DNA of 64,000 nt from Parapedobacter sp964498395 (GTDB lineage: Bacteria > Bacteroidota > Bacteroidia > Sphingobacteriales > Sphingobacteriaceae): NCBI GenBank assembly GCA_964498395.1, contig CAZCHE010000003.1, positions 310,001 through 374,000 on the forward strand, read 5' to 3'. The translations under genes and the position numbers were made by a program. Positions within the stretch are counted from its first letter, which is position 1, and every line of letters starts with the position of its first letter. Below are positions 54,501 to 63,188 of the stretch, piece after piece. The notes below the pieces were generated by a model, which was not told where the DNA came from, did no database searches, and saw nothing but the letters and a program-made list of their open reading frames with translations.

Positions 54501-54950
54501 TTGATAAAAATTGATTAATGATTTTGCTAAAGTAAAAATTAAAATAATAAAATCATATATTTTTATTGATTTTGTTGTAAAAAAATCAATTATTTAAGAT
54601 AAAAATGTAAAATATTGCAATTTAAATCGCAAAAAATGAATACAAAACATAAAAAATATCCATTTTAAATCAAAAATTCAGCTAAACAGCCACTACCCTG
54701 AATTATTCAGCATAAAAAATATCCTTAACCTCTTATTTTCACAACTATTGAAAATGACACGCACGCGAATAGGCAGATGGCGTTAGCCACTAGCATGGAT
54801 TCCAGTTGTCGCGATTACCCCCGCATACTGTCATAGCCACCACCCACCGAGTACTGCAAATAATCCTACCTTTGTGTAAGCAACTATTGACAGCAGTAGT
54901 ACGTAGTTGACTATAAAAACAATATTGTAACCCAACAAATCCACCATGAC
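54501..54950. other. 450-bp AT-rich divergent gap with repeats
   Basis: It lies between amt (minus) and the SRPBCC gene (plus). It contains a near-perfect palindrome TTGCAATTTAAATCGCAA (54615-54632), a direct repeat CATAAAAAATATCC at 54648-54661 and 54711-54724 (63 bp apart), and the plus-strand promoter at 54867. No gene is seen. Confidence 0.65.
54867..54874 (+). promoter_or_regulatory. Promoter -7 element of the SRPBCC gene (TACCTTTG)
   Basis: Exact TAnnTTTG, giving a leader of about 70 nt before ATG 54951. Confidence 0.55.
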
Positions 54951-55487
54951 ATGAAAATCGTAAAGCTGATACTAATCATCATTGGGATCATCATCGCCAT
55001 CCCCTTGCTCGTGGCATTATTCGTGAAAAAGGAATACACCATAGAACGGAACATTGTCATTGACAGGCCCGTAGCGGATGTATTTGCATACGTGAGGCTT
55101 GCAAAAAACCAGGATCACTACAGCAAATGGATGATGATCGACCCCGGCATGGACAAGGAATTTACCGGCACCGACGGCACCGTGGGCTTCATCTACGCCT
55201 GGGATAGTGAAGACAAGAACGCGGGTAAGGGCGAACAGGAGATCATCGCCATCGAAGAGAACCAACGGATCTTATTCGAAGTTCGCTTCGAAAAGCCTTT
55301 TGCCGGGGTCGCCCATTCCCCGCTCATTACCGATAGCCTATCGGCTAACCAAACGCGCGTAACCTGGGGAATGACGGGAAAAAGCAACTACCCCTTAAAC
55401 ATCATGAACCTGTTTGTCGACGGCATGCTGGGCGAAGATTTGGAATCAAGCCTGGCGACGCTCAAGGGCATACTCGAAAAACAATAG
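54951..55487 (+). CDS. SRPBCC-family protein with N-terminal membrane anchor
   Basis: This 178-residue protein has one transmembrane helix (about 4-26: LILIIIGIIIAIPLLVALFV), then a START/Bet v1-like (SRPBCC) fold: YTIERNIVIDRPVADVFAYV, FIYAWDSEDKNAGKGEQ and TRVTWGMTG. Family members bind hydrophobic ligands in a deep pocket; many are annotated polyketide cyclase-like. It probably forms a transcript with the DinB gene 23 bp downstream. Confidence 0.87.
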   Translation: MKIVKLILIIIGIIIAIPLLVALFVKKEYTIERNIVIDRPVADVFAYVRLAKNQDHYSKWMMIDPGMDKEFTGTDGTVGFIYAWDSEDKNAGKGEQEIIAIEENQRILFEVRFEKPFAGVAHSPLITDSLSANQTRVTWGMTGKSNYPLNIMNLFVDGMLGEDLESSLATLKGILEKQ

Positions 55488-55510
55488 CTTAACATTCAAA
55501 TAAAAAGACC

Positions 55511-56149
55511 ATGAAACAACTACTCTTATTGAGCATCGCATTTTTGATTTGCTCATTTACACCCGAAAAGGCACTGTTGCCGACACCGGCCCATTACGAC
55601 ATTGCCCTCACCCAAAACGACAAAGCGTTCTTACTGGATTATTACCAGAAGACCGCAAGTGAGCTGGAAAAAAGCATTGCAGACCTTAGTGAAGCACAAC
55701 TCCAATTCAAGCCCTCGCCCACCGAATGGTCGGTAAGCCAATGCGTGGAGCACATTATCCTGACGGAAAAGGCCCTCTTTAATATGACCAAGGAAGCATT
55801 GGAAAAACCGGCGAACCCTGAGCGGAGAGCAGAAGTGACCGTCACAGACCAGCAGTTGATCGACGGCATCACGGACCGCAGTTACAAGGCTGAAGCACCC
55901 GCAGAGCTGGAAGGCGAGGGAATATACACGGACCCGGCAGCAGCTATCCGCGATTTGCAAGCGCAACGAACCGAAATATTGGCTGTTATCGAACAAGCAG
56001 ATATCGAGGATTTACGCAACCACATTAATGAATCGCCCTTTGGCCCGGTAGATGCCTACCATTCGTTGCTATTCATTGCTGGCCATACCGCGCGGCACAC
56101 CCTACAGATCGAAGAGGTAAAGGCGAAAGACGATTTTCCCAAGGACTGA
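55511..56149 (+). CDS. Exported DinB-family protein
   Basis: This 212-residue protein has a signal peptide (about 1-20, LLLLSIAFLICSFT) followed by a four-helix DinB-like domain. The likely metal ligands are His in SVSQCVEHIILTE (about 81) and the pair in GHTARHTLQIEEV (about 192-196). The motif E-Q-WS-CVEHI is typical. The family includes DNA-damage-induced proteins and thiol transferases; the exported form is of unknown function. It is cotranscribed with the SRPBCC gene. Confidence 0.85.
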   Translation: MKQLLLLSIAFLICSFTPEKALLPTPAHYDIALTQNDKAFLLDYYQKTASELEKSIADLSEAQLQFKPSPTEWSVSQCVEHIILTEKALFNMTKEALEKPANPERRAEVTVTDQQLIDGITDRSYKAEAPAELEGEGIYTDPAAAIRDLQAQRTEILAVIEQADIEDLRNHINESPFGPVDAYHSLLFIAGHTARHTLQIEEVKAKDDFPKD

Positions 56150-56262
56150 TTGGGGCTGGTAGACAGCCATGCGCTTCGCTCCTGCCTCGCTGGGGGTCAA
56201 TACCTGCTGCATGCCTGCTCCACCCCTGCTTCAGTGCTTTTCCGCTTCTTGTCCGCTCGTTC

Positions 56263-56301
56263 TCCGCTGCTCCTCCGCTTGAGCAGCGGAGGAGCAGCGG
56301 A
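56263..56301. repeat. 17-bp perfect hairpin in a CCGCTGCTCC repeat array
   Basis: TCCGCTGCTCCTCCGCT (56263-56279) and its exact complement (56285-56301) surround TGAGC. Another complement copy at about 56309-56332 can pair with the outer left repeat, so two alternative folds are possible. It may terminate or insulate the DinB transcript. Confidence 0.75.
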
Positions 56302-56490
56302 AAAGCACCGAAGGAGCAGCGGAGAATGAGCGGAGAAAGTACATCCTAGTTGCGGGTCGGGTAATACGCAAATACCCAGCGGAACGTAAACGGAGGAAGT
56401 GTTGAAAACATAACCTCGTTAATTCCAACACCTTGCCCTGACACCAGCAAACCGACCCCTATTCGCTTACCCATTCCCCCTAAAATTCCG

Positions 56491-56498
56491 TAAGTTTG
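56491..56498 (+). promoter_or_regulatory. dnaE promoter -7 element (TAAGTTTG)
   Basis: Exact TAnnTTTG, 40 bp before the dnaE ATG. Confidence 0.55.
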
Positions 56499-56538
56499 TT
56501 TTGGATATTTCCAATGCTGGATATTTTAAGGGTAAGCG

Positions 56539-59500
56539 ATGTATTTGATATTTGACACCGAAACAACTGGTCTTCCCAAACGTTGGGATGCCCCCATTAC
56601 CGATACGGATAATTGGCCGCGTTGTATCCAAATCGCTTGGCAATTGCATGACGCGATGGGCAACCTCATCGAGCATCAGGATTACCTGATTAGACCGGAT
56701 GGATTCAATATCCCCTACGATGCCGAGCGGATACACGGCATCTCCACCGAATTAGCCGAAGCACGGGGCATCCCCTTGCAAGAGGCACTTGAAAAATTCA
56801 ACACCGCGTTATCCAAAGCCAAATTCGTCGTCGGCCAAAATATCGGGTTCGACATCAATATCATGGGGTGCGAATTCCATCGCATGGATATGGCATCGCC
56901 GATGGCCAGTATGCCCATATTGGATACCTGTACGGAAGTCACCGCCGAGCTGCTCAAAATACCCGGTGGCCGTGGAGGTCGGTACAAGCTACCCACCCTT
57001 ACCGAACTGCACCAATACCTCTTTGGTGTACCGTTTGCCGAGGCCCATAATGCCACCGCTGACGTAGAGGCCACTACCCGATGCTTCCTCGAGCTGATCA
57101 AACGGGAGGTGTTTACCGCCGAAGAACTGCAGACCGATGTGGGTTACTTCGTGGAATTCAGGAACCATAACTCCCAGCCGATAGCCCCCATCGGGCTTAC
57201 ACACATCAACCTCAAAGCGGCGTCTGACGAAATCCGCAAACGCCAGCAGCAGACGGACATCCCCACACAGGACCTGGAGGCCAACAAACGGGATATGGCC
57301 AAGGTGGATTTCGTACACCTGCATAACCATACCCAATTCTCCGTACTGCAATCCACCACCTCCATCGGAGACCTGGTGAAAGCGGCCGCAACCCATAAAA
57401 TGCCCGCCGTGGCCATCACCGACCACGGCAATATGATGGGGGCCTTTCATTTTGTCAGCAACGTACTCAACCATAACAAAGCTGCCAAGGCAAAAAATGA
57501 GGCGGCGCTCGAAAACGGCGATACCCCCACAGAAACCATTATCAAGCCCATCGTGGGCTGTGAGTTTTATGTATGTGAAGACCATACGGACAAGTCCCGT
57601 AAGGATAACGGATATCAGCTTGTATTCCTGGCCAAAAACAAAAACGGCTATCACAACCTGGCCAAAATGTCGTCTATCGCCTATACCAGGGGGTTTTATT
57701 ACGTGCCACGGATAGACCGCAGCGTCATCGAACAATACAAAGAAGACGTCATCGTACTATCGGGCAACCTATATGGCGAGATACCCAACAAATTGCTCAA
57801 CATCGGCGAGAGCCAAGCCGAGGAAGCACTGCTTTGGTGGAAAACGACATTTGGCGATGATTTCTACATCGAGTTGATGCGGCATGGGCAGGAAGACGAA
57901 GACCGTGTCAACCAAAGCCTCATTGCCCTAGCCAACAAACATGGCGTTAAGCTCGTCGCCACCAACAACACCTATTATATCAACAAGGAAGATGCGCACG
58001 CACACGACATCTTGCTTTGCGTGAAAGATGGCGAAAAACTGGCTACCCCGAAAGGGCGTGGACGTGGCTTCCGCTACGGGCTACCTAACAACGAATACTA
58101 TTTTAAATCGGGTGAGGAAATGAAAAAGTCCTTTGCCGATCTTCCCGAAGCCATCCTGAACATCCAAGAGATTGTTGAGAAAGTCGAACAATATTCGCTA
58201 TACCGCGACGTACTGCTCCCCAAATTTGATATTCCTGCGGAATTTCAGGTGGCGGAAGACCAAGCGGACGGCGGCAAACGGGGTGAAAATAAGTACTTGC
58301 GCCACCTCACCTATATGGGGGCAGAAAAACGCTATGAAGTCATTACACCGGAAATACGCGAACGGCTGGATTTTGAGTTGAAAACCATCGAAAACACCGG
58401 CTATCCGGGTTATTTCCTGATTGTGCAGGATTTTATCGCCGAAGCCCGTAAATTGGATGTATCGGTCGGCCCCGGCCGGGGGTCGGCGGCCGGATCGGCT
58501 GTGGCGTATTGCCTTGGCATCACCAATATCGACCCCATCGCTTACGACCTCCTGTTCGAAAGGTTTCTTAATCCCGACCGGATTTCCATGCCCGATATCG
58601 ATATCGATTTCGATGATGAGGGCCGTGGACGGGTGATGGATTACGTCATCAACAAGTACGGCGCCAATCAGGTCGCCCAAATCATCACGTATGGCACCAT
58701 GGCGGCCAAATCGTCTATCCGGGATACGGCACGGGTGCTGGACTTGCCGCTGTTTGAAGCCGACAAGATTGCCAAGCTCATCCCCAACCTGAAGCTCAAT
58801 AAAATCTTTAACATGGATGCTCAAGCGCTCAAAAGCGCATTGCGCGCCGAGGAGCTGGAAAATGTGCAACAGTTGATCACCATGGCCGACGGCACGGGCA
58901 TGGAAGCGGAAACCATCCGGCAAGCGAAGGTGTTGGAAGGCTCGCTGCGGAATACCGGTATCCACGCGTGTGGGGTAATCATCACGCCAGATGACATTAC
59001 CAATTTCGTACCGGTGGCTACGGCAAAGGATTCGGAACTTTACGTCACGCAGTTTGACAACTCCGTCGTGGAAAGCGCTGGGTTGCTCAAGATGGACTTC
59101 CTGGGCCTGAAAACCCTCACCCTTATCAAGGATACGGTGAAGATCGTCAAGCATCGACACGGTATAGCGCTTAATCCCGACGCGTTCCCGATAGATGACG
59201 CGAAGACATACGAACTCTTCCAGCGCGGCGAAACCATTGGCATTTTCCAATACGAGTCGCCCGGCATGCAGAAACACATGAAGAGCCTGAAGCCAACGGT
59301 GTTCGGTGACCTGATCGCCATGAATGCCTTATATCGACCGGGGCCGATGGAGTACATTCCGAGCTTCATCAATAGGAAACACGGCGTGGAGCCGATTACT
59401 TACGATCTTGACGCCTGTGAGGAATACCTCAAGGAGACTTACGGCATCACGGTTTACCAAGAACAGGTGATGTTGCTCTCCCAAAAATTGGCGGGCTTTA

Positions 59501-60960
59501 CCAAAGGTGAGGCCGATGTGCTTCGTAAGGCCATGGGCAAGAAGCAGAAAGACGTATTGGACAAGATGAAGCCCAAATTCGTCGAGCAAGCCGCTGCCAA
59601 TGGCCATAATGCCAAAATACTGGAGAAGATTTGGAAGGACTGGGAAGCGTTTGCAAGTTATGCATTCAACAAATCTCACTCCACGTGCTACGCTTGGGTA
59701 GCCTACCAAACGGCTTACCTCAAAGCCCACTACCCCGCCGAATACATGGCCGCCGTGCTTTCCAATAACATGAATGACATCAAACAAGTCACGTTCTTCA
59801 TGGAAGAATGTAAGCGAATGGGCTTACAAGTACTGGGGCCTGACGTCAACGAATCATTCTACAAGTTTACCGTAAATGACCAAGGGGCCGTTCGCTTCGG
59901 CATGGGTGCTGTGAAAGGTGTGGGTGCCGGTGCGGTGGAAACCATTGTTCAACACCGCAAAGACAGCCCCTATACCTCCATATTTGACCTGGCACGCCGC
60001 ATCGACTTGCGCGCAGCCAACAAGAAGGCTTTCGAGAGCCTTGCCTATGCCGGTGGATTCGATTGCTTCCCCGGCACCCACCGCGCGCAGTATTTCCATA
60101 TAGATGGCGATGGCGGAACCGCGCTGGAAAAAGCGTTGAAATACGGCACCAAGCATAAAGAAAATGAAAATTCGGCACAGGCAAGTTTGTTTGGTGGCAG
60201 TAGCGATGTCCAAATCCCTGAACCCAGTTTGCCTTTCTGTGCGGAGTGGGGATTGATCGAAAAACTGAAATACGAAAAGGATGTCATCGGTATTTACCTG
60301 ACCAGCCATCCGTTGGATAATTATAAATTTGAAATCAACCACTTCTGCCAACACCGTGTACGATTGCTGACCTTAATCGACAAAGCCAAGGGAGCGGAGG
60401 TGGATGAGGAAACGCAATCGGAATTCAACAAAATCAAAGGCAAGGAACTCATCATTGGGGGGATGGTCACCGCCGCCAACCATCGCATCACGAAAAACGG
60501 CAAGCCTTTCGGCGTGATGGTATTTGAGGATTATTCGGATTCCTATGAAATCGCCTTGTTTGGCGAGGACTATGTAAAACTCAAAGGATACATCAACGAA
60601 GGCTATTTCGTGCAGGTGAGGGGAATCGTCCAAGAGCGGTATCGGCAAGTCGGCAACTGGGGGTTCGAAGTCAAAAGCATCCAGTTACTTTCGGATTTGC
60701 GGGATAAATTGGCCCGATGTATTACCATACAAATACCGTTACATGAGCTGAACGATAATTTTGTCAGCCGAATCAAGCGGATTGTACACCATAATATGGA
60801 GCAGTATGAAAACAAAACGTGCCAACTGAAGTTTGCCGTACGGGATTTTGAGGCTGAAATCAGCTTGGAAATGCCATCGAAAGGCTTGAAAATCAGCCCG
60901 AGCAATGACTTTATTGAAGCACTCACGGAGCTGAGCGGAGTCAACTACAAGTTAAATTAA
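56539..60960 (+). CDS. dnaE: DNA polymerase III alpha subunit with N-terminal proofreading exonuclease
   Basis: This is a 1,473-residue replicative polymerase. Residues 1-195 are a DEDDh exonuclease (FDTETTGLP at 5-13, NIGFDINI near 100, and HNATADVE near 170), so proofreading is in cis. A PHP domain follows (VDFVHLHNHTQFSV, about 256). The catalytic core has GPGRGSAAGSAVAYCLGIT (about 643) and PDIDIDFDDEGRGRV (about 684-698), then the finger, helix-hairpin-helix and OB-fold parts. DnaE with a fused exonuclease is known in Bacteroidota, so this is expected for the group. It carries its own promoter. Confidence 0.96.
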   Translation: MYLIFDTETTGLPKRWDAPITDTDNWPRCIQIAWQLHDAMGNLIEHQDYLIRPDGFNIPYDAERIHGISTELAEARGIPLQEALEKFNTALSKAKFVVGQNIGFDINIMGCEFHRMDMASPMASMPILDTCTEVTAELLKIPGGRGGRYKLPTLTELHQYLFGVPFAEAHNATADVEATTRCFLELIKREVFTAEELQTDVGYFVEFRNHNSQPIAPIGLTHINLKAASDEIRKRQQQTDIPTQDLEANKRDMAKVDFVHLHNHTQFSVLQSTTSIGDLVKAAATHKMPAVAITDHGNMMGAFHFVSNVLNHNKAAKAKNEAALENGDTPTETIIKPIVGCEFYVCEDHTDKSRKDNGYQLVFLAKNKNGYHNLAKMSSIAYTRGFYYVPRIDRSVIEQYKEDVIVLSGNLYGEIPNKLLNIGESQAEEALLWWKTTFGDDFYIELMRHGQEDEDRVNQSLIALANKHGVKLVATNNTYYINKEDAHAHDILLCVKDGEKLATPKGRGRGFRYGLPNNEYYFKSGEEMKKSFADLPEAILNIQEIVEKVEQYSLYRDVLLPKFDIPAEFQVAEDQADGGKRGENKYLRHLTYMGAEKRYEVITPEIRERLDFELKTIENTGYPGYFLIVQDFIAEARKLDVSVGPGRGSAAGSAVAYCLGITNIDPIAYDLLFERFLNPDRISMPDIDIDFDDEGRGRVMDYVINKYGANQVAQIITYGTMAAKSSIRDTARVLDLPLFEADKIAKLIPNLKLNKIFNMDAQALKSALRAEELENVQQLITMADGTGMEAETIRQAKVLEGSLRNTGIHACGVIITPDDITNFVPVATAKDSELYVTQFDNSVVESAGLLKMDFLGLKTLTLIKDTVKIVKHRHGIALNPDAFPIDDAKTYELFQRGETIGIFQYESPGMQKHMKSLKPTVFGDLIAMNALYRPGPMEYIPSFINRKHGVEPITYDLDACEEYLKETYGITVYQEQVMLLSQKLAGFTKGEADVLRKAMGKKQKDVLDKMKPKFVEQAAANGHNAKILEKIWKDWEAFASYAFNKSHSTCYAWVAYQTAYLKAHYPAEYMAAVLSNNMNDIKQVTFFMEECKRMGLQVLGPDVNESFYKFTVNDQGAVRFGMGAVKGVGAGAVETIVQHRKDSPYTSIFDLARRIDLRAANKKAFESLAYAGGFDCFPGTHRAQYFHIDGDGGTALEKALKYGTKHKENENSAQASLFGGSSDVQIPEPSLPFCAEWGLIEKLKYEKDVIGIYLTSHPLDNYKFEINHFCQHRVRLLTLIDKAKGAEVDEETQSEFNKIKGKELIIGGMVTAANHRITKNGKPFGVMVFEDYSDSYEIALFGEDYVKLKGYINEGYFVQVRGIVQERYRQVGNWGFEVKSIQLLSDLRDKLARCITIQIPLHELNDNFVSRIKRIVHHNMEQYENKTCQLKFAVRDFEAEISLEMPSKGLKISPSNDFIEALTELSGVNYKLN

Positions 60961-61004
60961 TGTCAGATTGTCGGGTTTTGTGCATTGGCAATGAATTTGA
61001 TGTT

Positions 61005-61012
61005 TATCTTTG
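61005..61012 (+). promoter_or_regulatory. trxA promoter -7 element (TATCTTTG)
   Basis: Exact consensus, 45 bp after the dnaE stop; predicted leader about 120 nt. Confidence 0.6.
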
Positions 61013-61018
61013 TCGGAA

Positions 61019-61050
61019 GCTGGAAGACGGAAGACGGAAGTTTGGGAGCT
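61019..61050 (+). repeat. Purine-rich repeat between dnaE and trxA
   Basis: GCTGGAAGACGGAAGACGGA lies downstream of dnaE in its sense orientation but also just after the predicted trxA start site, so it would be in the trxA leader. Confidence 0.6.
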
Positions 61051-61139
61051 GAGACTTGAAAGATAGAAACATTCAATTAAAATAAGCTGAAGGCCGGAAG
61101 CTGATCGCCAAAGGCTGACCAGCATAACTAACTAACATC

Positions 61140-61457
61140 ATGGCATTAGAAATCACAGACAGTAACTTCGATGAAGTGGTATTGAAATCAGAAAAACCCG
61201 TATTGGTGGATTTTTGGGCAGAGTGGTGCGGCCCTTGTCGTATGGTCGGCCCCATTGTGGAAGAATTAGCCAAGGAATACGATGGCCAGGCGGTGATCGG
61301 CAAGGTCAATGTCGACCACAACCCTGACATCTCCATAAAATATGGCATCCGGAATATCCCGGCATTGTTATTCTTCAAAAACGGGGAAATCGTTGACAAG
61401 CAAATCGGTGCCGTACCCAAGTCTATCTTGGCTGACAAATTAGCCAAGCAACTGTAA
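61140..61457 (+). CDS. trxA: Thioredoxin
   Basis: This 105-residue cytoplasmic thioredoxin has WAEWCGPCRM (about 27-36), the cis-proline in YGIRNIPALLFF, and normal length. It reduces protein disulphides. It ends at a strong hairpin. Confidence 0.97.
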   Translation: MALEITDSNFDEVVLKSEKPVLVDFWAEWCGPCRMVGPIVEELAKEYDGQAVIGKVNVDHNPDISIKYGIRNIPALLFFKNGEIVDKQIGAVPKSILADKLAKQL

Positions 61458-61470
61458 ACAAAACGGTTAA

Positions 61471-61519
61471 CCCCATAAAAAAAAGCGATTATCTCACCAT
61501 AATCGCTTTTTTTATGGGG
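61471..61519. terminator. Strong bidirectional terminator after trxA
   Basis: Arms of 21-22 nt (ccccataaaaaaaagcgatt... with its complement) surround CTCACC. A and T runs on both sides make it bidirectional, and outer CCCCAT/ATGGGG extends the stem. Confidence 0.88.
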
Positions 61520-61608
61520 CGTCTTTCATCCGTCAGACCCCGTAACGTGGAAGCATTGCTTCTCGTAGTAGTCGTGCAAACACTTACCTACTTTATCGCA
61601 TTTTTACG

Positions 61609-61616
61609 TATGTTTG
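61609..61616 (+). promoter_or_regulatory. rpoN promoter -7 element (TATGTTTG)
   Basis: Exact TAnnTTTG, 15 bp before ATG 61632; it overlaps an upstream in-frame start and so argues against it. Confidence 0.55.
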
Positions 61617-61631
61617 TGGAGCGAAAAGATT

Positions 61632-63104
61632 ATGCTAAAGCAGACACTACAACAGAAGCTATTACAAAAGTTATCCCCTCAGCAAATCCAATTTATCAAG
61701 TTGCTGCAGGTGCCTACCGTTTCATTGGATACCCGTATTAAAGAAGAACTGGAGGAAAATCCGGCGTTGGAAGACATCAGCCTGACCAACATGAACGAGC
61801 CGGTAGAAGAATATCCCGATAAAGATCCCGATGAAGATAGCTTCAGTGATGATAACAGCGCTGAACTTGACGAGTTTAATGTAGACGATTACCTGCAGGC
61901 AGAGGATGTGAGTGATTATAATGGAAGTCAAGGCGGCAATGGCGACGACGAGGATGACCGCAAGGAAATCCCCATAGCTATCCAAAATTCATTCTTCGAA
62001 AACTTACAGCAACAACTAGACCTGTTGGCACTATCAGACAAGGATTTTCTGATTGGGCAACAGATCATCGGCAGCCTGGATGACGATGGTTACCTGCGGC
62101 GCCCCATTTCGTCCCTCATCGACGACCTTGCTTTTTCACAAAATGTCATCGCCGAGGAACCTGAAGTGGAAGACATGCTGAGGATTATCCAGGGGTTTGA
62201 TCCGGCCGGCATTGGTGCACGTAACCTCCAGGAATGCCTGCTTATCCAACTCCGTAAAAAAGACCAGGAAAACTCGATTATCAAAAAAGCCATTGACGTC
62301 GTCGAGAACCACCTCGAAGAATTCACCAAGAAGCATTATGATAAGCTGGAACGCTCGCTGAGCATCAATTCGGACGAATTGAAAGAGATCGTCAACGAGA
62401 TCCTGAAACTCAACCCCAAACCCGGTGATTCGGGTGCCGTGGCGGGGAAGCAACTGCATATCATTCCCGACTTCCACATCACGAACAATGACGGGGTACT
62501 GCACCTGACGCTCAATGCCCGTAACGCACCGGAACTGCGCGTCAGCAGGTCGTACCAAGAAATGTTTGACCATTACGACAAGGCCGTGCAAAAGGACAAG
62601 AAGATGAAGGAGGCGGTACAGTTCGTGAAGCAAAAACTCGACTCGGCTAAATGGTTTATCGATGCCATCAAACAACGGCAGCAAACGCTTTTGAAAACGA
62701 TGAATGCCATTATGAATTACCAATACGAGTATTTCCTCACGGCAGACGAACGCAAACTGAAACCGATGATCCTAAAAGATATTGCCGACCGGATCGACAT
62801 GGACATCTCTACGGTATCACGTGTGGCCAACTCCAAGTATGTGCAAACCGAGTTTGGCACATTCCTACTTAAATCATTCTTTTCGGAAGCCATACAAACC
62901 GATAGCGGAGAGGAAGTATCTAATAAAGAAGTAAAGAAAATATTGGAAGAGTGTATCTCTACCGAGAATAAACGGAAACCATTGGCAGATGAGAAGCTTA
63001 CAGAAATATTGAAAGAGAAGGGATACACCATTGCGCGCCGTACGGTTGCAAAGTACCGGGAAGCCATGGGCATACCCGTGGCCCGACTGCGGAAACAATT
63101 GTGA
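61632..63104 (+). CDS. rpoN: RNA polymerase sigma-54 factor
   Basis: This 490-residue sigma factor needs enhancer-binding activators. Region I is Gln/Leu-rich (MLKQTLQQKLLQKLSPQQIQFIKLLQ). An acidic region II follows (about 40-115), then the core-binding domain (GFDPAGIGARNLQECL) and a helix-turn-helix (DIADRIDMDISTVSRVANSK). The RpoN box ARRTVAKYRE lies near 469-478. No activator gene is in the window. Confidence 0.97.
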   Translation: MLKQTLQQKLLQKLSPQQIQFIKLLQVPTVSLDTRIKEELEENPALEDISLTNMNEPVEEYPDKDPDEDSFSDDNSAELDEFNVDDYLQAEDVSDYNGSQGGNGDDEDDRKEIPIAIQNSFFENLQQQLDLLALSDKDFLIGQQIIGSLDDDGYLRRPISSLIDDLAFSQNVIAEEPEVEDMLRIIQGFDPAGIGARNLQECLLIQLRKKDQENSIIKKAIDVVENHLEEFTKKHYDKLERSLSINSDELKEIVNEILKLNPKPGDSGAVAGKQLHIIPDFHITNNDGVLHLTLNARNAPELRVSRSYQEMFDHYDKAVQKDKKMKEAVQFVKQKLDSAKWFIDAIKQRQQTLLKTMNAIMNYQYEYFLTADERKLKPMILKDIADRIDMDISTVSRVANSKYVQTEFGTFLLKSFFSEAIQTDSGEEVSNKEVKKILEECISTENKRKPLADEKLTEILKEKGYTIARRTVAKYREAMGIPVARLRKQL

Positions 63105-63188
63105 TGGTGGAGTGTTTATGTGAGTTAGGTGGGTGGAGTAATTTAATGAGTAACCAGCATGATTAAAAAACAAATAAATCTTATCATT

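Larger units (their letters stand above)
56150..56538. other. 389-bp gap with a GC-rich hairpin array and the dnaE promoter
   Basis: It holds repeats of ccgctgctcctccgct and their complements (56230-56335) and the promoter at 56491. I see no gene. Confidence 0.7.

Noticed and set aside
56539..57130. Gram-positive PolC instead of DnaE
   Set aside because: The exonuclease is N-terminal to the PHP domain, whereas PolC has it inserted within the PHP domain, and the core motifs are of the DnaE type.
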